Part shown: positions 52,671 to 60,761 of the stretch, one piece after another
Layout of the letters: every line of letters begins with the position of its first letter
Numbering within the stretch: position 1 is the stretch's first letter
Assembly: GCF_006980715.1 (NCBI RefSeq)
Contig: NZ_SBHN01000007.1
Coordinates: forward strand, 1-64,000
DNA length: 64,000 nucleotides
DNA from: Telmatospirillum sp. J64-1
GTDB lineage: Bacteria; Pseudomonadota; Alphaproteobacteria; Rhodospirillales; Magnetospirillaceae
Direction: 5' to 3'
The notes under the pieces: model-generated
Databases searched by the model: none
What the model saw: only the letters and a program-made list of their open reading frames with translations
What the model was told of the DNA's origin: nothing
Program-made: the position numbers and the translations under genes

Positions 52671-54401
52671 ATGGACACCATGTGGAGACGAGATTTGACG
52701 GCTAGCGAAGGGATCATTCGTGTCGCCAGCTCGGAACGGCCGGTTACCTCTTCCTCGCAGGAAAATGCCACTGTGGCCCATCTGTGTTTCGTCCTGTGCC
52801 TGCTGCTGGCCTCGCTGCCGGTGCTGGTGGTCGAAACGCCGCCCCTTTTCGATTACGCCAACCATCTGGCGCGGGTTCATGTCATCGGCAATTACGAAAG
52901 CTCCAGCGTCTTCCCGGCCCATTTCGAGGTCACCAGCTTCCTGATTCCCAATGTGCTGGCCGATGTGGTGCTGCTGCTGATGATGCCGGTGATGGGCATC
53001 CTGGCGGCGGGCAAGGCGCTGCTGCTGCTGACCTTCGCCCTGACCCTGGGCGGGGCCTATGCGCTGAACCGCGTGCTGACGGGGCATTACAGCATCTGGC
53101 CGCTTTTCGCCGCCACCCTGCTCTATCACGAGATGTTCTTCTGGGGCTTCCTCAACTACGACCTGGGGTTGGCGCTGCTGCTTTGCGGGCTTGCAGCCTG
53201 GTTCCATCTGGAAAACCAGTCGCGCGGGCTGCAACTGGCCGTGGGCACGTTGCTCGCGCTGCTGATCTTCCTGGCCCATCTGGTGTCCTTCGGCCTTTAC
53301 GGCTTCGCCATCGCCGCCATCGAACTGCATCGGGTCGGGCGCAGCCTGCGCCGCGACGGCGTGAACCGGCAGACCCTCAGCCGGGGCGCCCTGCGCCTTG
53401 CCCTGTCGGCGGCGCAGTTCCTGCCGGCGCTGGTGATCTTCTTCGCCCTCAGCCCCTCCAGCGGGCTGGACCCGGTGCCGCGCTTCGATTTCAGCCTGTT
53501 CGGCAAGGCCATGCCCTTCACCCGCGTCCTGTCGTCGGGCAATCCGCCGCTGGATTTCCTGACGCTGGGTCTGGTAGGGGGCTTCATCCTGCTGGCCCTG
53601 GTCTCGCGCCGCGTCTCCTGCCACGGTATCCTGCTGACCATCGCCGGCATCTACTTCCTGCTGGTCATGAGCCTGCCCTATACGCTGCTGGGCTCGTTCT
53701 TCCTGGATTCACGCATCGTCATCGCCGTGGCCCTGATACTGGTGGCGAGCCTGCGCCCGGCGGATCCCGAAAAGCACAACCCGCCGCTGAACGCCAAGGG
53801 CCTGGGACGGGTGGCGGCGATCCTGCTGGTCGGCATCGTCGGCATCCGCAGCGTCGGCCTGATAAGCGACTGGCGCGAACAGGAACGCCATTACGACCTG
53901 GTCCTGACCGCCCTCAACAAGGTGCCGCCGGGCAGCGTGATCATCACGGCGGTGGGCCATCCCTTCGAGCTGGGGGACTGGTTCGCCACGCGCTACATCA
54001 AGCCCGCCCACGAGCACACGACCCTGTACGCGACCATCCATCGGAACGCGCTGGTGCCGAACATCTTCGCGCGCCGGGGACAGAACCCGCTGGTCTTTTC
54101 TTCTTCCTTGAAAGAATTCAACCAGGTTTCCTTCAATCCCGTCCCCCGGATCTACACGCCGCAGGATGCACGCTGGCTGGTCAATCAGGCCCGCCCGGTC
54201 GCCGAGAAGCGCGACACCATCACGCCGCCGATTCCCGGCGTCTTCATCATCGGCTACCACATTCCGTGCGACCGCTGGCCACAGGACCAGCCCCTGCGCG
54301 AGGTCCACTGCCACCAGACCTTCTCGCTGATCGAGTTGGAATACGACCAAGCCCCCACCACTCAATCCCTTTCCCGACAGTCCCCGGAGATGCAGCCATG
54401 A
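52671..54401 (+). CDS. Polytopic membrane protein, possible GT-C glycosyltransferase
   Basis: A 576-residue protein with about ten membrane helices and a C-terminal soluble part of roughly 170 residues. The first external loop begins PPLFDYANHLARVHVIGNYE, with acidic residues after the first helix as in GT-C glycosyltransferases (DYxxH-type site). I do not recognise a named family. The start is uncertain: ATG 52671 and ATG 52680 both lack a clear ribosome site. Its last bases overlap the next gene (GT87) by four, and it is divergent from the arabinose-donor operon. A role in transferring a lipid-linked sugar is inferred. Confidence 0.7.
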   Translation: MDTMWRRDLTASEGIIRVASSERPVTSSSQENATVAHLCFVLCLLLASLPVLVVETPPLFDYANHLARVHVIGNYESSSVFPAHFEVTSFLIPNVLADVVLLLMMPVMGILAAGKALLLLTFALTLGGAYALNRVLTGHYSIWPLFAATLLYHEMFFWGFLNYDLGLALLLCGLAAWFHLENQSRGLQLAVGTLLALLIFLAHLVSFGLYGFAIAAIELHRVGRSLRRDGVNRQTLSRGALRLALSAAQFLPALVIFFALSPSSGLDPVPRFDFSLFGKAMPFTRVLSSGNPPLDFLTLGLVGGFILLALVSRRVSCHGILLTIAGIYFLLVMSLPYTLLGSFFLDSRIVIAVALILVASLRPADPEKHNPPLNAKGLGRVAAILLVGIVGIRSVGLISDWREQERHYDLVLTALNKVPPGSVIITAVGHPFELGDWFATRYIKPAHEHTTLYATIHRNALVPNIFARRGQNPLVFSSSLKEFNQVSFNPVPRIYTPQDARWLVNQARPVAEKRDTITPPIPGVFIIGYHIPCDRWPQDQPLREVHCHQTFSLIELEYDQAPTTQSLSRQSPEMQP

Positions 54402-55618
54402 CCCCCATCCCTTCCTGGTTGAAAGGACGGGTGCCGAGCCTGCTGGCCATCGCCGCCCTGCTGGCCATCATCGTCTACGGCCTGAGTTTCGCCCTGCCCC
54501 GGCCGAGCCTGATGGATTACGGCTCCTTCTTCGCCTCGGGCGAGGCGGCAGCCAACGGGGACAATCCCTATGGCGTCTATCCCCTGACCTTCCATGTGGT
54601 CCTGCCGGGGTTCGAATCATGGAATCCCAATCTCAACCCGCCGATCTCGCTGCCCTTCTTCGAGCAATTCGCCAAGCTCGACCCGCATCAGGGCTTCCGC
54701 CTGTGGTGGGCGATTTCCTTCGCCTGCTACGGCATGACGGTCTACCTGCTGATCCGCCGCTACTTCCCCAAGAACGGCCTGCTGCCGATGCTCTGGGCGC
54801 TGGCCCTGGCGGGATTCTGGGACACGCTGGTACTGGGGCAGATCTATGTTCCCCTGGTCCTGGCCGCCGTGGGGGCTTGGCTGCTGCTCGACCGCAACCG
54901 CCCCATCCTCGCCGGGCTGCTGATCGGCGTGGTGGTCGCGGTCAAGCCCAACTTCCTGGTCTGGCCTGCCCTCTTGTTCCTGGCCGGCTATTACCGCCCG
55001 GTCTTCGCCGCCGGAGCCTCCGCCCTCTTCCTCAGCCTGATCCCGCTTTTCCTCTACGGCCCCACCGTCTACCAGCAATGGGTCGAACTGATCCTGAACG
55101 ACGCCAACCGCGCCCTCTTCCTGACCAATGCCTCGCTGTCCGGCCTGACCCAGCGCCTGGGCTCGCCGGTGATGGGAACGGTGCTGAGCGTCGGGCTGCT
55201 GGCGGGCCTGGCGTTGTGGGTATGGATGCGCAAGCGGCGGCTTTCGGCCCTGCATGTCAGCGCCCTGGGACTGCTCGGCGCGCTGCTGGCCTCGCCCATC
55301 GCCTGGGTCCATTACACCATGTTCCTGCTGCCGGTCTTCTTCGTGCTGCCCCTGTCGCCGCTGCTGCTGGCCTCCGCCGTTCTGCTGGTGGCGCCGGTGC
55401 CGATCATCCTCGGCCTGCTCAACGCCCCCTGGTGGCTGCAGGCCACCGCCGGTTCCGTCTATGGCTGGGCGGTTCTGTTCTGCCTGGTGGCCCTGCTGCG
55501 CCAGCGCCCCATCCATCCGTGGTCGCCCTCGGAAGCCCCGCGACACTCCGTACCGGAAGCCAGCGGCCAACTTTATGGGGGGCCTTCCGCGCCTTCGGCG
55601 ACTACACGATTGAGTTAA
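54398..55618 (+). CDS. GT87 (DUF2029) polyprenol-phosphate sugar transferase-like protein
   Basis: A 406-residue membrane protein with about ten helices, of the DUF2029/GT87 type. SLMDYGSFFASGEAAANGDN in the first loop contains the acidic residue expected for a metal/lipid-donor site; NPNLNPPISLPFFEQFAKLD, VVAVKPNFLVWPALLFLAGY and ASPIAWVHYTMFLLPVFFVL are family hallmarks. GT87 enzymes use polyprenyl-phospho-mannose or related donors. With the DprE1/DprE2 genes next door, a D-arabinofuranosyl donor is a reasonable guess. The ATG overlaps the previous stop. Confidence 0.8.
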   Translation: MTPIPSWLKGRVPSLLAIAALLAIIVYGLSFALPRPSLMDYGSFFASGEAAANGDNPYGVYPLTFHVVLPGFESWNPNLNPPISLPFFEQFAKLDPHQGFRLWWAISFACYGMTVYLLIRRYFPKNGLLPMLWALALAGFWDTLVLGQIYVPLVLAAVGAWLLLDRNRPILAGLLIGVVVAVKPNFLVWPALLFLAGYYRPVFAAGASALFLSLIPLFLYGPTVYQQWVELILNDANRALFLTNASLSGLTQRLGSPVMGTVLSVGLLAGLALWVWMRKRRLSALHVSALGLLGALLASPIAWVHYTMFLLPVFFVLPLSPLLLASAVLLVAPVPIILGLLNAPWWLQATAGSVYGWAVLFCLVALLRQRPIHPWSPSEAPRHSVPEASGQLYGGPSAPSATTRLS

Positions 55619-55656
55619 GGTTTCGTTATCACTTATGGGCCAGGGTCTATCCCATC

Positions 55657-56970
55657 ATGGATACGATCATCGCTCAGCCTAATCGCCGCAAGCCGTGGCT
55701 CCTGATGACCGCGGCCGTTTTCCTCACCCTCACGGGGCCGTCCGCCTCCGGACAGGCGCCCGCGCTTTCCGTCCCCGGGGACGTGATGGTGGACCGCACG
55801 GAAACCAGGAAGATCTGCCAGGTCACGGGCGAGATCGACCGTTCCACCGGCGAGCCGACCATCAACCTGACGGAAAGCCGCTACAAGTTCTGGGGCACCG
55901 ACCTGGGGACCTCGTTCGAACATGACGGCCGTCTGGTCGTGCTGTTCGGCGATACCCATGCCATGCCGGGACTGGATCGCAAACCCGACCGCGACATCGT
56001 CGCCTTTTCCGACACCACCAACCCCGAAGACTGCCTGGCCCTCGACATCCCCACCGAAGCCGATGGCGGCTTCCGTCCGATGACCATTCCCACCGTCGAT
56101 GGCGGCCCCTTCTCGGTGCCGACGGCCGGTTTCAGCGCCAATGGCGCCATGTATGTCATCGCCACCTCCGACAAGACTCCGCACACCCCCATGGGCCGCT
56201 CGGTGCTGGCCAAGTCCACCAATGGCGGAGCCGATTTCGAAAAGAAATACGATCTCTCGACCAGCCATTTCATCAATGCCGCCGCCGCCACCGTGGACTC
56301 GCGGAAGGTCGCGGGCCTGCCCGAGGAAATGGAAGATGCCGTGCTGCTGTGGGGCAGCGGCCTTTACCGCCGTAGCGACGTGCGCTTGGCCGCCCTGCCC
56401 ACCGACGGATTGGACGACAAGGCCGCCATCCGCTACTTCGCAGGCCTCGACCAAGCCACCGGCTCGCCCATCTGGAGCCATCTGGAAGAAGACAGCGCCC
56501 CGCTCTTCGACCAGCCCTGCGTCGGCGAATTGTCGGTCACCTGGAACGAATATCTGGGCAAGTGGGTGATGCTGTACAATTGCGGCTATCCCAAGAGCCA
56601 GATCCTGTTCCGCACCGCCGACCAGCCCTGGGGTCCCTGGGCCGAATCCCAGGTGCTGTTCGACGCCAGCGAAGACAACGCCTTCTGCGATTTCATCTAC
56701 AACCGCGAAACGATGATCCAGATGGTCTCCAATGACGGCGTCACCTGCCAGACCATTTCCGATCCCCATACGCCCGATCTGGCCGGCGACCCCTATGCCC
56801 CCTTCCAGATCGCCCGCTTCGCCCGGGGGGAGCATGGCAGCCATAGCGACATCTATTTCCTGATGTCGACCTGGAATCCCTACAACGTGGTGCTGATGAA
56901 GACCCGCCTGTACCTGCCGGATGCCAATCCGCTGCACCAGGCCTCCAACAGCGAGAAGAGCCCCTCTTAA
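55657..56970 (+). CDS. Secreted DUF4185 protein, possible D-arabinan-active glycoside hydrolase
   Basis: A 437-residue protein. An N-terminal hydrophobic stretch (WLLMTAAVFLTLTGPSASG) ending at GQA is a signal peptide. The mature part looks like a five-bladed beta-propeller of the DUF4185 family: KFWGTDLGTSFEHDGRLVVL, LFGDTH, TWNEYLGKWVMLYNCGYPKS, and near the end YFLMSTWNPYNVVLMKTRLY. The conserved Asp of TDLG and FGDTH are candidate catalytic residues. As I recall, DUF4185 members were shown to be endo-D-arabinanases (GH183) in work on mycobacterial arabinan. The start at 55657 lacks a strong ribosome site. Confidence 0.78.
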   Translation: MDTIIAQPNRRKPWLLMTAAVFLTLTGPSASGQAPALSVPGDVMVDRTETRKICQVTGEIDRSTGEPTINLTESRYKFWGTDLGTSFEHDGRLVVLFGDTHAMPGLDRKPDRDIVAFSDTTNPEDCLALDIPTEADGGFRPMTIPTVDGGPFSVPTAGFSANGAMYVIATSDKTPHTPMGRSVLAKSTNGGADFEKKYDLSTSHFINAAAATVDSRKVAGLPEEMEDAVLLWGSGLYRRSDVRLAALPTDGLDDKAAIRYFAGLDQATGSPIWSHLEEDSAPLFDQPCVGELSVTWNEYLGKWVMLYNCGYPKSQILFRTADQPWGPWAESQVLFDASEDNAFCDFIYNRETMIQMVSNDGVTCQTISDPHTPDLAGDPYAPFQIARFARGEHGSHSDIYFLMSTWNPYNVVLMKTRLYLPDANPLHQASNSEKSPS

Positions 56971-56989
56971 AACCTCGTTCCTCCCCCGT

Positions 56990-57029
56990 TGGCGCTAGGT
57001 CCCGTTCTTTCGGGGAGGGACCGGCGCCA
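56990..57029 (+). other. Long imperfect stem-loop after the DUF4185 gene
   Basis: TGGCGC-TA-GGTCCC pairs with GGGACC-G-GCGCCA around a 13-base loop, 20 nt after the stop. No U-tract follows, but it may still end or separate the transcript from the maltokinase operon. Confidence 0.5.
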
Positions 57030-57099
57030 GCGCAGGAACCCTTGGGCGGCGGGCATGTTGACTGCAACGGTCAATCTTGCTGGCAGGGGAACGCCGCCC

Positions 57100-58617
57100 A
57101 TGGCTTCGACTTCTGGCTTAGGATCCGCCATCGTTTGGCCGGCGGAAGACGGCACCACCTCTCCCCTCCTGGATGCCTCGGTACGACAGTGCCTGGAACA
57201 GGAAATCCTGCCGGACTACGTGGCGCAATGCCGCTGGTACGGCGCCAAGGATGCCGGGCGTCCGGTCGTACGGATCCGCGAAGTCCGGCGCTTTCCCGCC
57301 CTCTGCGGCAAGATCGAGCTTTGCCTGCTCGACCTGTGCCCACCGGGCCTTCCCGCCCAGACCTATTTCCTGCCCCTGATCGAGGACTGGACGGCCCGAT
57401 CATCCCCCTCCGCCCTGTGCGCCATCACCCGCGACGGCCAGACGGGCTTGCTGCGCGACGCCCTGACCGAGCCCCAGGTGGTGGCGACGCTGGTCGAGGC
57501 AATCCGCCGGGGCAGCTCGGTCCAGGGCATCGCCTTCCATCATACCGCCGCCTTCGACAAGCTGGCGCAAAGCCTGCCCAGCCCGCCGCCGGTCCATTTC
57601 ATGGCGGCGGAACAATCCAATTGTTCGGTGCGGGTGGGCGAGGTCGCCATCCTGAAGGCCCTGCGCAAGCTGGAACCCGGCCTGCATCCCGAGCTGGAAA
57701 TGGGTCGCTTTCTGACGGAAACCGCCCATTACGCCCATACGCCGCCGCTGCTCGGCTGGGCCGAACTGGCGGGAACGGAGAGCGAAGCGGTGACGTTGTG
57801 CGTCATGCAGCAGATGGTGCCCAACCAGGGCGACGGCTGGAGCCATGTCCTCGCCTGCTTGCGCGAGGCCGATCCTGCCGACGAGGCCCGGCTGACCGCC
57901 TGGATCGAACGCCTGGGCCAGCGCACTGCCGAATTGCATCTGGCCCTGGCCCAGGACGGCGCGGCGGAGGCCTTCCGCCCCGAAGCCGTGGATGGCGCCG
58001 TCCTGCAGAACTGGCACGAGGGCTGCCGGTCCATGGCCCGCCGCATCCTCTCCTCCCTGCGTCAGGCGCGGCCGAACCTGACAGGCGAAAGCGCTGCCGC
58101 CGCCGACCGCCTGCTGTCCCAGGACCAGGCGGTCATGGACTGGATCAAGGACACCGCGCTCTCGCGGGAAGTGCTGGATCATGGCGGCTTCGTCCGCACC
58201 CGCATCCATGGGGACTTCCATCTCGGTCAGGTTCTGGTGTCGGACGACGACGCCTTCATCATCGATTTCGAAGGCGAACCCATGCGCCCCCTGGAAGAAC
58301 GGCGGGCGAAATCCAGCCCCTTGCGCGACGTGGCCGGCATGCTGCGTTCCTTCGCCTATGCCGCCGCCAGCGTCCCCGAAACGCCGCGAGGCTGGGAAGA
58401 CCAAGCATGCGCGGCTTTCCTGACGGCCTATCGCGCCACCGCCCATGCCTGCCCCAGCCTTCCCCCCGACCCGGATGATGCCGCCAGCCTGCTGCGTCTG
58501 TTCCTGATGGAAAAGGCGCTGTACGAGGTCGGCTACGAATTGGCCAACCGGCCGGACTGGCTGCCCATTCCCCTGGGCGGAGTCCTGGACCTGCTGTCTT
58601 CCACCCGCAATCCTTGA
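57100..58617 (+). CDS. mak: Maltokinase
   Basis: About 505 residues with a degenerate N-terminal cap (CRWYGAKDAGRPVVRIREVR) and an aminoglycoside-phosphotransferase-like kinase core. The catalytic loop is RTRIHGDFHLGQVLVSDDDA and the metal-binding Asp lies in FIIDFEGEPMRPLEER. It makes maltose 1-phosphate from maltose and ATP, the donor for GlgE-type glucan synthesis. Most relatives are fused to or next to trehalose synthase TreS, not seen here. The start is uncertain between ATG 57055 and 57100. It is followed by malQ after 11 nt. Confidence 0.88.
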   Translation: MASTSGLGSAIVWPAEDGTTSPLLDASVRQCLEQEILPDYVAQCRWYGAKDAGRPVVRIREVRRFPALCGKIELCLLDLCPPGLPAQTYFLPLIEDWTARSSPSALCAITRDGQTGLLRDALTEPQVVATLVEAIRRGSSVQGIAFHHTAAFDKLAQSLPSPPPVHFMAAEQSNCSVRVGEVAILKALRKLEPGLHPELEMGRFLTETAHYAHTPPLLGWAELAGTESEAVTLCVMQQMVPNQGDGWSHVLACLREADPADEARLTAWIERLGQRTAELHLALAQDGAAEAFRPEAVDGAVLQNWHEGCRSMARRILSSLRQARPNLTGESAAAADRLLSQDQAVMDWIKDTALSREVLDHGGFVRTRIHGDFHLGQVLVSDDDAFIIDFEGEPMRPLEERRAKSSPLRDVAGMLRSFAYAAASVPETPRGWEDQACAAFLTAYRATAHACPSLPPDPDDAASLLRLFLMEKALYEVGYELANRPDWLPIPLGGVLDLLSSTRNP

Positions 58618-58628
58618 GGAGATACAGA

Positions 58629-60761
58629 ATGGCAGATGGCGGTGGGACCACCGCCCTGGACCGTCTGGCCGGGCGAATGGGTATCGAAGCCGAATACGTC
58701 AATGCCATGGGCAAGACCGTCACCACGCCCGCCGAGACCAAGCGAAAATTGCTGGCGGTGATGGGGCTGAAGGCCGAAGACGAACAGGCCGCCCGGCAAT
58801 CCCTGGAAGAACTGGAGGCGCGCGAAGCCGCACGCCCCCTGCCCCCGGTCATGGTGCTGCGCGAGACGGCGCGGCCCTTCTCCATCCCCCTTTCCCTGCC
58901 CGGCAAAGACGGCAGGCTGCGCTGGACCGTCCGGCTCGAAGAGGGCGGAGAGGAAAGCGGCGAGGACGACCTCTCCGACCGCCTGGACATCGAGGCCGCC
59001 CTACCTTGCGGCTATCATCTTCTGGTCGTGGAATGGCCGGGGGACCAAGCGGAAATGCCGCTGATCGTCGCGCCGGAACGCTGCTGGCTGCCCGATGGCT
59101 TCGCCGAAGGCAAGCAGCGCCTGTGGGGCATTTCCGCCCAGCTTTACCTGCTGCGCGCCGCCACCGCCTGGGGCATCGGCGATTTCACCGAACTGAAGAC
59201 GCTGGTCGAACTCGCCGCCAATCGTGGCGCCGCAGTGATCGGGCTGAACCCGTTGCACGCCATGTTCTTGGACAATCCCGACCATGCCAGCCCTTATTCC
59301 CCGGCCAGCCGCCTGTTCCTGAACGTCCTTTACATCGATCACACCGCCATTCCGGACTTCATGGAATGCGAGGAAGCGCAAAGGCTGATGGCGTCCGACG
59401 ATTTTCAGGCCCTCCTGGCCGCGGTCAAGGACGCGCCGCTGGTCGATTACGACGCCGTCACGGAACTGAAGCTGCGCATCCTCGAACCCCTGTTCGAGCA
59501 TTTCATCCGTCATGCCCCGCCCGAGCGCCAAGCGGCCTTCGACTCCTTCCGCCGGGAACAGGGACGCCCCCTGGAGCAATTATGCGTCTTCCAGGCCCTG
59601 CGCGAGCATATGTCGGCCCAGGCTCCGGACAAGGCTGGCTGGCAGAACTGGCCCGAGGACTTCCGCGACCATGCCTCGCCCGCCATTGCCGATTTCGCCG
59701 CTAGGCACCGGCAGCGCATTGACTTCCTGGCCTGGTGCCAATGGATCGCCGACACGCAACTGGCCCAGGCCGCCGCCCATGCCCGCGAGAAAGGAATGGT
59801 GATCGGCCTCTATCGCGACCTGGCGGTGGGGGCGGACACTTCGGGCGCGGAAACCTGGTCCAATCCCCATGTCGCCCTGGCCGGAGCCCATGTCGGCGCG
59901 CCGCCCGACATCTTCAATCCGGCGGGCCAGGATTGGGGGCTGCCGCCCTTCAATCCCCATGCCCTGCGCGAGGAGGGCTATGCCGGTTTCATCGCCCTGG
60001 TGCGCGCCAATATGCGCCATGCCGGGGGCCTGCGCATCGACCATGCCATGGCCTTGCAGCATACCTATTGGGTACCGGCGGGAGAGACGCCGAAAGCGGG
60101 CGCCTATGTCACCTATCCGATGGAAGACATGCTGGGCATCCTGGCCCTGGAGAGCCAGCGCCATCGCTGCATCGTCGTCGGCGAGGATCTGGGCACGGTG
60201 CCCGAAGGCTTCCGCGAGCGCATGGCCAAGGCGCATATCCTGTCCTATCGCGTGCTGTTCTTCGAGCAGGACGGCGAAAACGGGGCCTTCGTCCCGCCCC
60301 GGGATTATCCGGTCCTGTCCCTGGCGACGATCGGCAGCCACGACTTGCCGACCCTGCGCAGCTGGTGGGACGGCAGCGATATCGACCAGAAGGCGGCGCT
60401 CGGCCTCTATCCCGAAGCGGACGAAGCCGAACGGCAGCACGAACGCCGCCGCCGCGACCGCCAATGCCTGCTCGATGCCCTGCGGAAGGAAGGCCTCGCC
60501 CAGGGCGACGAAAGGGAAATGACCGACAAATTGGCTATGTCCATCCACGCCTTTCTGGCACGCAGCCGATCCGGAATCGCCATGATTCAGCTTGATGATC
60601 TGACGGATGAGGCCGATCCGGTGAACATTCCGGGCGCGACGCACCAATATCCTGTGTGGCGGCGCAAGATGTCCCGCAGCCTGGAGGAAATCGGCCAGGA
60701 TGCGCGCTTCGCGGCGCTGATCGATGCGGTGAAACAGCAGCGGGGCGCGGTCGATGACTGA
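58629..60761 (+). CDS. malQ: 4-alpha-glucanotransferase (amylomaltase)
   Basis: A 710-residue GH77 enzyme. After an N-terminal region of about 150 residues comes the catalytic barrel: YLLRAATAWGIGDFTELKTL, NPLHAMFLDNPDHASPYSPA, nucleophile Asp in GGLRIDHAMALQHTYWVPAG, acid/base Glu in VVGEDLGTVPEGFRERM and ATIGSHDLPTLRSWWDG. It disproportionates malto-oligosaccharides. The ATG at 58629 follows GAGGAG by about seven bases. It overlaps treY by eight bases. Confidence 0.95.
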   Translation: MADGGGTTALDRLAGRMGIEAEYVNAMGKTVTTPAETKRKLLAVMGLKAEDEQAARQSLEELEAREAARPLPPVMVLRETARPFSIPLSLPGKDGRLRWTVRLEEGGEESGEDDLSDRLDIEAALPCGYHLLVVEWPGDQAEMPLIVAPERCWLPDGFAEGKQRLWGISAQLYLLRAATAWGIGDFTELKTLVELAANRGAAVIGLNPLHAMFLDNPDHASPYSPASRLFLNVLYIDHTAIPDFMECEEAQRLMASDDFQALLAAVKDAPLVDYDAVTELKLRILEPLFEHFIRHAPPERQAAFDSFRREQGRPLEQLCVFQALREHMSAQAPDKAGWQNWPEDFRDHASPAIADFAARHRQRIDFLAWCQWIADTQLAQAAAHAREKGMVIGLYRDLAVGADTSGAETWSNPHVALAGAHVGAPPDIFNPAGQDWGLPPFNPHALREEGYAGFIALVRANMRHAGGLRIDHAMALQHTYWVPAGETPKAGAYVTYPMEDMLGILALESQRHRCIVVGEDLGTVPEGFRERMAKAHILSYRVLFFEQDGENGAFVPPRDYPVLSLATIGSHDLPTLRSWWDGSDIDQKAALGLYPEADEAERQHERRRRDRQCLLDALRKEGLAQGDEREMTDKLAMSIHAFLARSRSGIAMIQLDDLTDEADPVNIPGATHQYPVWRRKMSRSLEEIGQDARFAALIDAVKQQRGAVDD

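Noticed and set aside
54619-55656. N-terminal extension of the DUF4185 frame
   Set aside because: It overlaps the GT87 gene out of frame and has no similarity to anything; the signal peptide starts just after ATG 55657.
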